A stretch of 64,000 nucleotides of DNA from an uncultured Kiritimatiellota bacterium (GCA_934643865.1 CAKUCX010000010.1:6586-70585), one strand, 5' to 3'; counted from the first letter of the stretch, positions 52,658 to 62,079 are shown. Notes: generated from the sequence alone by a model not told the origin. Made by a program: numbers and translations.

Positions 52658-53827
52658 TCAGATGTCGCGCAGGTTCGGGGCCTTGGGCTTCGGCGGCGCG
52701 GGCGTCTTCTCCAGCAGCGTCGCGATCTTCGCGTCCCGGGGCATCCAGCCGGAGGCGACGAGCATCTTCACGAAACGGCGGAAGGCGCTCACGCGCCGGG
52801 GGTTGCCGAACGAGCCGCGCCCCTCCGCGAAGGCGGCGAGGCAGGCGTCCTCGGCGGGCCCCAGCCGGCGCTTCACCGCGCGGTCGGGCTCGTAGCAGTA
52901 CGACTCCCAGAGGCGGATGAACGTCTCCGCCGCATCGTCCGTCGCGTCGGCGAAGGCGAGGGACTGCGCGGCGAGGTCGTGGCGGAGCTTCGCGACGTCG
53001 CCCTCCTTCGTCCCGAGCGAGCCGTTCACCGTGTCGGCGTAGCGGGAGGGGATGCGCCGGATCCAGATGTTGCGGAACTGGACGGGGTGGCCGTGGTCCT
53101 GAAGGACGAGCGGCGCGGCCTCGGCCTCGGCGTGCGTCGTGACGCGGCGGCACCAGGTCGTCGTCCCCTGGAACGGCCAGCCGTCCTGCACGAGCACGCC
53201 GTTGAAGAAGACCGTCACGCTGCCCGGATCGACGAGGCGCGCCCCCTCGCGGCGCGGCGGATGGAAGACGATGTCGTAGCTCTGCCACTCGCCCGGGCGG
53301 CGGCAGGGGTTGACAAGCGGCGGGTTCTGCCCGTAGACCGCCCCCGCCTGGCCGTCCGCGTAGTTCGCGGGCTTCCAGGGCGACGTCGAGGGGACGATGG
53401 CGGACGAGTCGAGGATCTGGATCTCGTAGCGGCCCATGAAGATGACGCCCGAGTTGCCGAGGCCCTCGACGTCGTTGACCGGCGTCTGCCACTCGATGTG
53501 GAGCTGGCAGTCGCCGTAGTCCTCGGCCGTGACGGCGGGCCCCGACCCGGGCGTGCAGACGAACGAGCCGTCCTTCACCGTCCACTTCGTCGGCCCGCCC
53601 CCGCGCGCGCGCCAGTTCCGCGCCGCCGACGCGGCCGTCCCGTCGAAGAGGACGCGCGCGTCGGAGGGGACGCCGCCGGCGGGCACGTCGACCTTGACGG
53701 GGTCGGGGCGGTTCACGTCGTGGACAGCCCAGGCGTGGCGCGCGTCCGGCCGGTCGCCCGACGGCTCGGCGAGCGCGGCGAGCGCCCCGGCGGCGAGGGC
53801 GGAAACGAGGATCTTCTTCATGTTCAT
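52658..53827 (-). CDS. Secreted DUF1080 (3-keto-disaccharide hydrolase family) protein
   Basis: A 389-residue exported protein with signal peptide MNMKKILVSALAAGALAALA. Residues about 55-270 are the DUF1080 jelly roll (LFDGTAASAARNWRARGG, GSFVCTPGSGPAVTAEDYGD, GNSGVIFMGRYEIQILDSS, WQSYDIVFHPPRREG, QFRNIWIRRIP). About 110 C-terminal residues add a helical region (AETFIRLWESYCYEPDRA). It is predicted to hydrolyse a 3-keto-glycoside made by the Gfo/Idh/MocA oxidoreductase encoded immediately upstream, whose stop it overlaps by 4 bp (ATGA). Unlike the lipoprotein homologue at 13030-13743 it has no lipobox. GAAGGGAG lies before ATG 53827. It ends Pro/Lys-rich. Confidence 0.9.
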   Translation of the reverse strand: MNMKKILVSALAAGALAALAEPSGDRPDARHAWAVHDVNRPDPVKVDVPAGGVPSDARVLFDGTAASAARNWRARGGGPTKWTVKDGSFVCTPGSGPAVTAEDYGDCQLHIEWQTPVNDVEGLGNSGVIFMGRYEIQILDSSAIVPSTSPWKPANYADGQAGAVYGQNPPLVNPCRRPGEWQSYDIVFHPPRREGARLVDPGSVTVFFNGVLVQDGWPFQGTTTWCRRVTTHAEAEAAPLVLQDHGHPVQFRNIWIRRIPSRYADTVNGSLGTKEGDVAKLRHDLAAQSLAFADATDDAAETFIRLWESYCYEPDRAVKRRLGPAEDACLAAFAEGRGSFGNPRRVSAFRRFVKMLVASGWMPRDAKIATLLEKTPAPPKPKAPNLRDI

Positions 53828-55173
53828 GCGAGTTCTCCCTTCTCCGCGCACCAGCGGCGCACGACGCCCGGCGTCAGCTGCGCGGCGTTGCCCATGAGGC
53901 CCATCGCGGTCATGGGCGCCGTCCACGCGAACGCGCTCTGCGGCGTGCCGCCCTGCAGGCAGGCGTTGACGTATTCGTGCCAGTGCGATGGCGCGGCGCC
54001 GACGCCCGGCACGGCGGGCGCGGCGCGCCCGTCCTTCATCACGATGTACGGCGGCACGTCGTAGTGCGTGGAGACGAGCCAGCCCTCGCTGCCCTCGACG
54101 ACGCGCCCCTGCGCGGGGAGGCGCCCGAGGGGCGTCTGCGCGGCGACGTCCTGCAGGAAGGCGGGCGGCAGGAACTTCGGCTCCAGGCGGAAGCCGACGT
54201 GGCCGAAGCCGTCGCACCACTCGACGGTGAACGGACGCCCGCCGCTCGCCTTGACGCCGGGGAACGTCCAGACGAGATGCGACATCGACGGCCAGTACTG
54301 GCGGCGCTGCGCGTCGGTCCAGGGGTCGTCGGCGACCTCCGCGACGACCTGCGACGGCGCGGCCGCGCCGAGGTCGAGCCCCAGCCAGACGGGGCTCATG
54401 AGATGGAGCGCGAGGTCGCCGAGCCAGGACGTGCCGAAGTCGCGCCACTTGCGCCACGCGCCGGGGTGGTAGACGCCGGCCGTGTACGGACGCGGCGCGG
54501 CGGGGCCCAGCCAGAGCGCCCAGTCGAGCGTCGCGGGAACGGGGTCCTCCCGCAGCGGCCAGGCGAAGTGGGCGGCGCCCGGCTCATGGCGGCGCGTCGA
54601 GAAGAGCCAGACGCGGCGCACCTCGCCGACGAGGCCGCGCCGCAGGGCGGCGACGGTCTTGCGGTCGCACTCCCAGGCGGCGATCTGCGTGCCCATCTGC
54701 GTGACGGCCCCCTTCTCGGCGGCGAGGCGCGCGATGCGGTCGCAGTCGGCGAGCGCATGGCAGAGGGGCTTCTGGCCGTAGACGTTGAGCCCGCGCCGCA
54801 ACGCCTCCAGGACGTACTGGGCATGCGTGTGGTCGGGGGTGGAGACGTTCACGGAGTCGAGCGCCGCCCCCTCCTTCTCGAACATCTCGAAGGCGTTGCG
54901 GTAGACGCGCGCGTCGGGGCAGAGGCGCTTCGCCTGGGCGAGGTAGTTCGCGTCGACGTCGCAGAGCGCCGTGACGTGGAGGCCGGGATGGCTGCGCAGG
55001 CCGTTCAGGTCGGCGCGCGCCATGTTGCCCGTCCCGATCGAGGCGTGGGAGAGGAGTTCGTTCGGCCGGCGCAGCTTCACCACGGCGGGGAAGCCCAGGG
55101 CGGGCACGGCCGCCGCCGCGGCCGCCGTGCGCAGGAACGCGCGTCGTGTCGGCAAGGTCTTCTTCATCTGCAT
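53824..55173 (-). CDS. Gfo/Idh/MocA-family oxidoreductase with Tat signal
   Basis: A 449-residue NAD(P)-dependent sugar oxidoreductase. The N-terminus is a Tat signal (PTRRAFLRTAAAAAAVPALG), so it is exported folded with its cofactor. The dinucleotide fold (ASIGTGNMARADL, VTALCDVDANYLAQAKRL), the catalytic motif YGQKPLCH (variant of EKP) and the second-domain DLALHLMSP follow. It probably makes 3-keto-glycosides for the partner hydrolase at 52658-53827. Start ATG 55173 has AAGGAAAGGG upstream, and an extended -10 (TGG TATGCT) at 55198-55206 suggests these two genes form their own operon. Oxidoreductase-first order is the reverse of the pair at 11645-13743. Confidence 0.92.
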   Translation of the reverse strand: MQMKKTLPTRRAFLRTAAAAAAVPALGFPAVVKLRRPNELLSHASIGTGNMARADLNGLRSHPGLHVTALCDVDANYLAQAKRLCPDARVYRNAFEMFEKEGAALDSVNVSTPDHTHAQYVLEALRRGLNVYGQKPLCHALADCDRIARLAAEKGAVTQMGTQIAAWECDRKTVAALRRGLVGEVRRVWLFSTRRHEPGAAHFAWPLREDPVPATLDWALWLGPAAPRPYTAGVYHPGAWRKWRDFGTSWLGDLALHLMSPVWLGLDLGAAAPSQVVAEVADDPWTDAQRRQYWPSMSHLVWTFPGVKASGGRPFTVEWCDGFGHVGFRLEPKFLPPAFLQDVAAQTPLGRLPAQGRVVEGSEGWLVSTHYDVPPYIVMKDGRAAPAVPGVGAAPSHWHEYVNACLQGGTPQSAFAWTAPMTAMGLMGNAAQLTPGVVRRWCAEKGELA

Positions 55174-55197
55174 CGGTTCCCTTTCCTTATCGGGCAC

Positions 55198-55206
55198 AGC
55201 ATACCA
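55198..55206 (-). promoter_or_regulatory. Extended -10 promoter of the oxidoreductase/DUF1080 pair
   Basis: Minus strand TGG followed by TATGCT (55198-55203), 25 bp before the start codon. Confidence 0.45.
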
Positions 55207-55239
55207 TTTCGGCGCGGGGATGTGAACGGGAAACGCCCG

Positions 55240-56763
55240 TCACGGCCGCGTCGCGGCCGCGTGGACGCGCGCGGCCGTGCGGCGCAGCAGGTCCTCGGTC
55301 ACGGGCGGCGGCGGATAGTCCTTCGGGCCCTTGTAGTCGAATTCCTTCAACGTCGCCGCAAGCGCCGCGTCGAGACGGCCCTCGGCGCGGAGGCGCTGGA
55401 TCTTCTCGGAGAGGTTGAGGCCGTTGCGCAGCGCGAGGAAGCGCAGCGACGGCCCGTCCGGGTAGACGAGGTAGGTGCCGCCGGCGGCCCAGCGCCCGAA
55501 CCACGGCCAGTAGGTCGTGTCGCTGTTGGGGTTCGCCGGCCACGAGCAGTACGCCCAGCGGAGGAAGCCGTCGAGGTCGACCGCGCCCGGATACGCGCCG
55601 AGCCACGTGCAGTCGATGGGCGGCTGGGCCGTGCCCGTGCAGGGATTGCCGCCCGCCACGTAGACCGTCGTCGTGCGCCCCCGCGCGCGGCGCGCCCCGG
55701 CCTCGGCGAGGTAGGCCGGCGTGACGAACTGGAGCGCGATGGAGAAGTTGTCGATCTCGATGCCGTCGAACTGGCTGGGCGGACGGTCGCCCGCCATCGC
55801 GATCTTCATGCCGCCGTGCCGTTTCACGAGGTCGCACGCGGCCTTCAATTCCGCCGGGCTGCGCTCGTCGAGCGCGATGTAGGTCGTCTCGAAGAGGCCC
55901 TTCGCCTTCAGGTGCGCGGCGAAGTCCTCCAGGAACGCGCGCCAGTAGTCGACGAACTCGGGCGACCCCACCTCGAAGTCGCCGAAGCAGGCCGTTCCCT
56001 TCTCGTCCTCCCAGTAGTAGCGCTTCAGGCGGAACGGGCAGAGCGTATAGCAGTGGATCTGCGGGCCGAGCCCGCACGCGCGCGCGAAGGCGACGTAGCG
56101 GTCGAAGACCGTGTAGTCGAACCGCCAGCCGCCGTCCGCCGTGCGGATGTGCCGCACCATCGAACGGTAGGCGTCGAAGCACTGGTGCGCCCACGGGCGG
56201 TCCATAATCGTGGCCGTGATGACCTTCTGCCCCGCGTCCGCCAGTTGTTCCCAGAGCGGGCGCATCTTCGCCTCGTGCTGCTTCGAGAACGGCTCCACCC
56301 GGTAGTAGCGCGCGACCGCCCACGGATGCTGCCAGAGGTCGAGGAAGACGCGCCGGTCCCGCCCCTCGGGGAACGGGCGCGCGCAGACATCGAGCGCGTA
56401 GGCGCGCGCCTCGTCCCCGCACGACACCATGAACGCGGCGGGCACGTCCCCCGTGCGCGGGACGGCCGCCTCGGCGACGACGCGCACGGCCTCGCCCGGC
56501 TGCACGAGCGCCGCGCCGCCCCAGACAACGCGGTCGGCGTAGAGGCGGTCGCCGTCGCCCTTCACGGGCATCGCGAGGCCCGCGCGCACGAACGCACACG
56601 CGCTGGAGGGCCGCCACAGGGCCGCCGCAGGCGTCCGGTTCGTCACGTCGAACCAGACGACGGCCTTCTCCCCGCGCCAGGCGTAGACGGTCCCCCCGTC
56701 CAAGGCGGCGCCCTGCGCCAGCCCCGCCGCCAACAATGCAAGCCCCATCATGCCTTTCTTCAT
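55240..56763 (-). CDS. Secreted DUF4091 / GH123-like predicted glycosidase
   Basis: A 507-residue exported protein with signal peptide KKGMMGLALLAAGLAQGAA. Residues about 20-135 form a beta-sandwich. The barrel domain after it has KVITATIMDRPWAH, GGWRFDYTVFDRYVAFARAC, YIALDERSPAELKAACDLV and AYCSWPANPNSDTTYWPW, the pattern of DUF4091 proteins related to GH123 N-acetyl-beta-galactosaminidases. GH123 uses a neighbouring Asp-Glu pair with substrate assistance; the DE of ALDERS is the candidate here. An amino-sugar target would suit the NagB-like gene at the head of this operon. ATG 56763 has AGGAGGAG upstream; it lies 15 bp behind the LamG gene. Confidence 0.85.
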   Translation of the reverse strand: MKKGMMGLALLAAGLAQGAALDGGTVYAWRGEKAVVWFDVTNRTPAAALWRPSSACAFVRAGLAMPVKGDGDRLYADRVVWGGAALVQPGEAVRVVAEAAVPRTGDVPAAFMVSCGDEARAYALDVCARPFPEGRDRRVFLDLWQHPWAVARYYRVEPFSKQHEAKMRPLWEQLADAGQKVITATIMDRPWAHQCFDAYRSMVRHIRTADGGWRFDYTVFDRYVAFARACGLGPQIHCYTLCPFRLKRYYWEDEKGTACFGDFEVGSPEFVDYWRAFLEDFAAHLKAKGLFETTYIALDERSPAELKAACDLVKRHGGMKIAMAGDRPPSQFDGIEIDNFSIALQFVTPAYLAEAGARRARGRTTTVYVAGGNPCTGTAQPPIDCTWLGAYPGAVDLDGFLRWAYCSWPANPNSDTTYWPWFGRWAAGGTYLVYPDGPSLRFLALRNGLNLSEKIQRLRAEGRLDAALAATLKEFDYKGPKDYPPPPVTEDLLRRTAARVHAAATRP

Positions 56764-56778
56764 CTTCTCCTCCTTCGC

Positions 56779-59241
56779 CTAGCGGAAATAGAGCGTCAGC
56801 CCCTGCTGGCCGACGTGCAGAAACTGCTCGGGCGCCAGAAGGCCGTCCGTGATGCGCACCTCGTCCATGTCCCAGGTGGCGAGGCGGTCGCCCGTGCCGT
56901 TCCGGCCGATGACGAGCGCGTTCTCCTCGCCCCAGACGACCCGCCCATCGCACGTCCGCTCGTCCAGCGGCGCATAGTCCCACCACGTGCGGATGCGCGT
57001 CTTCGGCGCGCCCGCCTCCTCGAACGTCTCCAGCGTCGCCGCGACATGGTGCCATCTGCCGTCGAAGCCCCCGATCCCGTATCCGAGGGGCTTGTCGTCG
57101 CGATGGCTCCCGTCGTTCGTGAACGACGGCGAGGCGCTGACTTCGCAGCGGACCCGCCCGCCGCCGGCGTCGTTCGTGACGACGGTCATGAAGCTCAGGC
57201 GCGCGTCCTCCCACGCCCCCCTGTAGGCGAAGGCCCACGGGATCGGCGCGTTGTTCATGGACGCCGGGACGTTCCTGTCCGGCCGGGTCGAGATACCCAG
57301 CACGACGGGCCAGGGCGCCGCCTTCTCGTAGGGACGCCAGAAGAACTCGACCGTGACGCGGTCCCGCGCAAGCGGGGCAAGGCCGGTCCAGACGACCGCG
57401 CCGCCTTCGAGCTTCAGCGCGTGCCTGTTCGGCTCGCTGCGGGCCTCCTGCGCCGTAGCGGTCGCGCCCGCGCGCGGGGCCGTGAACGCGGGCGCCGGAC
57501 AGCCCTCCAGATAACCTTCCGCCCGCCCCTGCGCACCGGGGTAGGCATAGGGCTCGACCGACAGGTCGCCGTCGAAGCGGATGCGCGCGAGCGTGTCGCC
57601 GGGATCGGCGTTGAACGCGAGGAACTCGTCGAGGCGCAGCGCGCGGCGCGTGAGGCGGATCTCGTCGATCCACCCGTCGAAGAGCTGCGGGGCGTTCGCG
57701 TGGTCCTGGGCGAACGCGAAGACGTAGTCCTGGCCTTCCGACATCCTGAGCCGGCCGGGGTGCGTGCCGAGCAGCACGCCGTCCAGGTAGACCGACGTGC
57801 GCGGCGCCGCAGCGTCGTGGACAAACGCGACATGGTGCCAGACGCCGACGGCGACGGGCGCGGCGGACGACACGTCCTTCTCGTCCGTTGTCGTCTTGAT
57901 GCGGCAGAGGAACGTCCCATTGGCCTGGTTGACGAGCATCTTGAGGAAGCTGGAGCAGCAGAGGCCGTAGCTGTTCAGGTTGCTGTTCTGCCCGACGACG
58001 GGCGCATGGGCGAGGCGGAAGAGGAACTCCTGCGTCAGGCTCCCCCCGAGAAGGCCCTGCCAGCCCGCGACCTTGAGATAGGCGTTGCGCCCGTTGTTCG
58101 TCAGGCAGGCGAGCGAGGCGGCGTTCGCCTGTCCGGCCGCCTTCGTCGAGGCCGCCCGCACGACGGCGGAGGTGACGACGCCGAGCGCGGAAGCCGCCGG
58201 CGCGGCGCCTTCGGGTGCGACGAGCGAAAGGCCCAGGATCGACTGCCCGTTCTGGAGCTTCGCGTTGGCGCCGAGGAACGTGGTCGGCAGGTCCGCCGCA
58301 TCGAGCGAAAACCAGCCCGCCGTGTCGGGATCTGCCGACAGGCGGTCGCCGCCGAAGCCGGTCTCCCGGAAGCGGAGGAAGTCCTCGCGCGCAAGCGCGG
58401 CGTCTGAGATGCGCGCCTCGGCCATGTCGCCGGCGAGCGAACGGTCCTGGTTGACGGCCATGCTCTTGCCCAGATAGATGGGTTCCCCGGCCTTCGCCAT
58501 GATGCGGCTGACCTCGTCGTCCGTCCCGCCCGCGCAGACGACCGTGGCCTCCGCCTTGTAGTCGAGATAGAGGCGGAACGTCCGCTCCCGCGCCGAATAG
58601 ACGAGCGCCGCATGGTGCCATTCGTCCGGCGTCACCTCGGTGTTCCCGCCGCCCTGGGCGGAAAGGCCGTCCGGAGAGGCGGCGGAGGTCACGCGCACGC
58701 GCGTCCAGAGTTTCCGTTCGTAGACCATGATGCACCAGGCACCGAGGTTGGGCGAGAGCTGCTTGGCGATGCAGACCATCTTCGACGCGCGCGCAAGGCT
58801 CGCCTCGGAGGTGCGGAAGAAGCACTCGAACGTGAAGTCCCCGCTCTGCCCCTCGCCGCAGCCGATCAGCTCGGGCGCGTAGGCGACGACCGCCCCGCCG
58901 CTCTTCTTCGAGCCGTCGCCGCCCCACGGGCAGCGTAGGACCGTGGACGGCGCATGGCTCTGCCCCGTCACCGGATCGTACACATACAGCGCATCCGTGG
59001 CGTTCCCAAGCGGCACCGTGACGGGCATGTAGGCGGCCTCCGCCCCCGTCGTCCACCCGTCGAAACTCGCCGCGACCGCCGGAAACGCCATCGCGTCAAC
59101 GAGATTCGTGAACGCCGTCGCTGCCCCCGCCGCGCCGCCCTGCGGCCCGAGGTCGCCGAAGCGCCACCACGCCACCGTCTTCGCCTCTGCGGAAAAGGCC
59201 GCCATGCAGACGACGATTCCAAGCATCCATCCTCTTTTCAT
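56779..59241 (-). CDS. Secreted multi-LamG surface protein with short C-terminal tail
   Basis: An 820-residue exported protein. Signal peptide MKRGWMLGIVVCMAAFSAEA. Three laminin-G/concanavalin-like units can be seen, each with a W-H-H-x-A strand (EVTPDEWHHAALVYSARER, APVAVGVWHHVAFVHDAAA, GGFDGRWHHVAATLETFEE) and a matching D-E-[IV]-R-[IL]-[ST] strand. No catalytic motif is evident, so glycan or surface binding is likely. It ends HVGQQGLTLYFR, the tail shared by five other secreted proteins. ATG 59241 follows GGAGGG; an in-frame TTG at 59253 is rejected. It lies between the GH gene (12 bp upstream) and DUF4091 gene (15 bp downstream). Confidence 0.9.
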   Translation of the reverse strand: MKRGWMLGIVVCMAAFSAEAKTVAWWRFGDLGPQGGAAGAATAFTNLVDAMAFPAVAASFDGWTTGAEAAYMPVTVPLGNATDALYVYDPVTGQSHAPSTVLRCPWGGDGSKKSGGAVVAYAPELIGCGEGQSGDFTFECFFRTSEASLARASKMVCIAKQLSPNLGAWCIMVYERKLWTRVRVTSAASPDGLSAQGGGNTEVTPDEWHHAALVYSARERTFRLYLDYKAEATVVCAGGTDDEVSRIMAKAGEPIYLGKSMAVNQDRSLAGDMAEARISDAALAREDFLRFRETGFGGDRLSADPDTAGWFSLDAADLPTTFLGANAKLQNGQSILGLSLVAPEGAAPAASALGVVTSAVVRAASTKAAGQANAASLACLTNNGRNAYLKVAGWQGLLGGSLTQEFLFRLAHAPVVGQNSNLNSYGLCCSSFLKMLVNQANGTFLCRIKTTTDEKDVSSAAPVAVGVWHHVAFVHDAAAPRTSVYLDGVLLGTHPGRLRMSEGQDYVFAFAQDHANAPQLFDGWIDEIRLTRRALRLDEFLAFNADPGDTLARIRFDGDLSVEPYAYPGAQGRAEGYLEGCPAPAFTAPRAGATATAQEARSEPNRHALKLEGGAVVWTGLAPLARDRVTVEFFWRPYEKAAPWPVVLGISTRPDRNVPASMNNAPIPWAFAYRGAWEDARLSFMTVVTNDAGGGRVRCEVSASPSFTNDGSHRDDKPLGYGIGGFDGRWHHVAATLETFEEAGAPKTRIRTWWDYAPLDERTCDGRVVWGEENALVIGRNGTGDRLATWDMDEVRITDGLLAPEQFLHVGQQGLTLYFR

Positions 59242-59253
59242 GCGACCCTCCAA

Positions 59254-61143
59254 TTATCTGTCGTCACGGACAATCTTCAGCGACACCCCGATCGGCGGCA
59301 GATCCACGGCAAACGGCCTTCCCGCGACCTGGACCCCCGCCCGCAGCGGCGCGCGCGTCGTGTTCACGGCCGCGACGAGCGTTTCGCCGCCGAACCGCCA
59401 GGCCGCCGCCACAAGCCCGTCGGGAACGCCCGTGACGGCGGGCGCCGCCTCCGTCGAGAGGAAGAAGCGCTCGTGCGCCTTGATTTCCGCCGCGACGCGC
59501 ACCACCTCCGCCCACCGCTGGGCAAACGGCGTGCGGGCGTCCATCGCGACAAGATCGAAGAACGAGTAGAAGACGAGCCCGTTCGCGCCGCCGACGAGGC
59601 ACTGCCAGGCCATGTTCCGCACCTCCGCCTCGCTGGGCGCCCCGCAGATCCCGGGCGTGCGGCGGTTCACCTCGTAGGCCCACTTGTCGAAGACCTGCGG
59701 CACCTGCCACATCGGCTTCAGTCCCATCAGGCCCTCCCGCGTGTCGCGCGTCCACTCCGTCACCATGCCGATCGGATTACGGAAGAGCGGGTAGGGATCC
59801 GTCCCCACCACGTCGAAGGTGGGCAGGTAGTCGCGCACCTGTTCATGCTGCCAGATCACGACCCACGTTGGATGGTCGGGATCCAGTTCCTCGGCCAGGC
59901 GGCGGGCAGTGGCGAGTTCGTCGCGGAGGGACAGCGGCAGCTCGTCGTTCAAGTACCAGGCCAGCAGCGCGGGGTGGCCGCGGTAGCGGCGGATGAGGCG
60001 CGCGAAATGCGCGACGGCCTCCTCCATGCGCGGACGCCGGGCGGCGCCGCGATAGCGCCCGGCGAAGGCGTTGACCGCGTTGTAGATCACCTTCAGGCCC
60101 TTCGCCTGGCAGAGGTCCAGCACCGCGCGGTCCGGCGCGCGGTAGGGCATCAGGCAGTTGAAGGGCCCCTGGGCGTAGACGTCGAGCAGCTTCGCGTCCA
60201 CGCGGCTCCAGTACATGCCCAATGGGAAGAACGGCCTGCCGTCCACGAGCGTGCGCTGGTGCGCGTCGATGCGCACCTTCAGCGCCGCCTCCTCGGCCGG
60301 GGCGACGCGGGAGAAGACGATGTCGCGGGCGACGCGCGCACGGCCGTCCGCCCCCCGCAGCGTGAAGCGCACCTCGTTCTCGCCGGGCGCGAAGTCGGCC
60401 ACGTCGAACGTCGCCGCGCAGACGAGGCCCGTCACCGGCGCGGAGAGGGTCCGTTCCGGCGCGTAGGCCCCGCCGTGAGGGCGGTGCGCGAAGGAGGCGC
60501 GGGCCCGGCCGGACCCCGGCACCTCGCCGAGGAGGGCCTTGAAGGTCACGCGCCCGGAGGACGCGCGGTTGCGGTAGCGGTCGGAGAAGAGGCCGTAGGC
60601 GTCGTCGGGGGCCACCTCCTCCACGCGCAGGTCGTCGAACCAGGCCCGCCCCGTCGCGCCGCGCGTGCAGAGCGGCTGGACGAGGAAGCGGACCATGCCC
60701 GTGGGAATCGCGGGCGTGAGGGCGCTCATCTCCAGCCACTCCCGCTGCGTCCCGGCGGCCTCCGTCGGGTACACGCCGCCCTTCCAGCGCCCGTCCGCGC
60801 CATACCATTCCAGGCACGCGCCGGCCTTGCCGCCAACCAGCCTTTCGCAGCGTACCTTCACGCTGAGCCGGTAGCGCCGCCCCGCCGCCAGGGGCGGGCA
60901 CTGCGACGGCATGGCGTAGAACGCGGGGTCCCCGTTCGCCCAGCGGAGCGCGCGCGACCCGTCGACGCCGCCCTCCTCGTCGAACGTCCACGCCTTTCCG
61001 TCGGGACGCCAGCCCACGACGGCGCCGGCGGCGTCCGTCCGCTCGAACCCGCCGTTCACCACGAGCGGCGCGGCGGAAGCGGCCCCCGCCGCCAACAGGG
61101 CGGCGAGCGCCGCCGCCCTCCTCGTTCCCGACGCGCCCAGCAT
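59254..61143 (-). CDS. Secreted predicted glycoside hydrolase with N-terminal carbohydrate-binding-like domain
   Basis: 629 residues. A signal peptide (RRAAALAALLAAGAASAA) is followed by a CBM4/9-like sandwich (LVVNGGFERTDAAGAVVGW, FDDLRVEEV) and a second beta domain. From about residue 285 a TIM barrel begins DGRPFFPLGMYWSRVDAKLL and carries LLAWYLNDELPLSLRDELA (likely acid/base Glu) and GLVFYSFFDLVAMD. This is the GH2/GH42-like clan A pattern seen in many polysaccharide clusters; the nucleophile is not certain. It ends in a beta domain (VSLKIVRDDR) without the shared tail. Strong GGAGGAGGG precedes ATG 61143, 15 bp after the NagB-like gene. Substrate unknown. Confidence 0.85.
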   Translation of the reverse strand: MLGASGTRRAAALAALLAAGAASAAPLVVNGGFERTDAAGAVVGWRPDGKAWTFDEEGGVDGSRALRWANGDPAFYAMPSQCPPLAAGRRYRLSVKVRCERLVGGKAGACLEWYGADGRWKGGVYPTEAAGTQREWLEMSALTPAIPTGMVRFLVQPLCTRGATGRAWFDDLRVEEVAPDDAYGLFSDRYRNRASSGRVTFKALLGEVPGSGRARASFAHRPHGGAYAPERTLSAPVTGLVCAATFDVADFAPGENEVRFTLRGADGRARVARDIVFSRVAPAEEAALKVRIDAHQRTLVDGRPFFPLGMYWSRVDAKLLDVYAQGPFNCLMPYRAPDRAVLDLCQAKGLKVIYNAVNAFAGRYRGAARRPRMEEAVAHFARLIRRYRGHPALLAWYLNDELPLSLRDELATARRLAEELDPDHPTWVVIWQHEQVRDYLPTFDVVGTDPYPLFRNPIGMVTEWTRDTREGLMGLKPMWQVPQVFDKWAYEVNRRTPGICGAPSEAEVRNMAWQCLVGGANGLVFYSFFDLVAMDARTPFAQRWAEVVRVAAEIKAHERFFLSTEAAPAVTGVPDGLVAAAWRFGGETLVAAVNTTRAPLRAGVQVAGRPFAVDLPPIGVSLKIVRDDR

Positions 61144-61158
61144 GCCGCCCTCCTCCGC

Positions 61159-62022
61159 CTAGATGTTGAACTTCGGCTTCTTCAGCGTGTTGCGGTCGGT
61201 GACGATGCGCAGGCTCCTGTGGCGGCGCATGTGCGTGACGGGGTAGTCGTCGCCCGGCCGGCCGAGCGCGGCGATGCGCACAATCGTGTTCGCCCAGTTC
61301 AGGAACGGCGTCTCGTTGCGCGTCATGACGAGGATCTTGCGCGCCTCGATGCACTGCTTCATGCCCATCGTGATCGCGCGGCGCGGGAAGTTCTCCAGGT
61401 TGCCGCCCACGCCGGGATGGCGCGTCGCGTCGATCGTGCGCGTGAAGTCGTTGATGTCGAGGATGCGCGGGTTCGACTTCGCGACGCCCGGCCCCGGCTC
61501 GTTGAACGCCACGTGGCCGTGGATGCCGATGCCGCCGTAGCACACCTCGATGCCGCCCGCGTCCTTGATCATCTTCGGCAGGTCCTTCACGTTCTCGGGC
61601 GTGGGGAAGATGACCTGCGACTTCGGCATCAGCAGGTCGGGGCGGATGCGGTCGAAGAGGAGCGGGCCGATCTGGCCCCGGAAGGAGAGCGGGTTCGACT
61701 TCGGGATGAGACGGTCCTTCTCGTCGTCCACGTACTCGTCCATGAAGAAGAAGCGGACGTTCTTCAGCGAAATCTGGCGGTAGTTGATCTTCTCGGCCAT
61801 CAGGCGGTACGGCTGCGTGGGCCCCACCGGCATGATGAAGCTGACGATCCGGTCGCCCTTCGCCGCCTTCTCGAACTCCTGCACCATCTCCTCGGCGAGA
61901 TAGTCGTACACCTCGTCCAGCGTGTCGAAGACAACGAGCTGGCCCTTGGCCTCCTTGATGACCTCGTCCGGCTCCAGCGCGAGGATCCGGCGGACTTCCC
62001 TGGCTCTTTCCTTGTGTGTCAT
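61159..62022 (-). CDS. Glucosamine-6-phosphate deaminase-like protein (NagB family)
   Basis: A 287-residue cytoplasmic sugar-phosphate isomerase/deaminase-family protein. FFFMDEYVDD carries D95, the usual general base, and GIGIHGHVAFNEPGPG carries H170 and E175. The first acid of the NagB Asp-x-His-Glu relay is replaced by H168, so activity or substrate may differ from GlcN6P deaminase. RRAITMGM fits the family. It is about 20 residues longer than E. coli NagB at the N-terminus. It heads a minus-strand operon with GH, LamG and DUF4091 genes. AAGGAGAACGC precedes ATG 62022. A good promoter (62080-62108) lies divergent to the XylR-type regulator, which likely controls it. Confidence 0.85.
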   Translation of the reverse strand: MTHKERAREVRRILALEPDEVIKEAKGQLVVFDTLDEVYDYLAEEMVQEFEKAAKGDRIVSFIMPVGPTQPYRLMAEKINYRQISLKNVRFFFMDEYVDDEKDRLIPKSNPLSFRGQIGPLLFDRIRPDLLMPKSQVIFPTPENVKDLPKMIKDAGGIEVCYGGIGIHGHVAFNEPGPGVAKSNPRILDINDFTRTIDATRHPGVGGNLENFPRRAITMGMKQCIEARKILVMTRNETPFLNWANTIVRIAALGRPGDDYPVTHMRRHRSLRIVTDRNTLKKPKFNI

Positions 62023-62079
62023 GCGTTCTCCTTCATGCGTCCTGTCGATGCGGGCGGGGCACGCGCCCGGCCCATGAAG

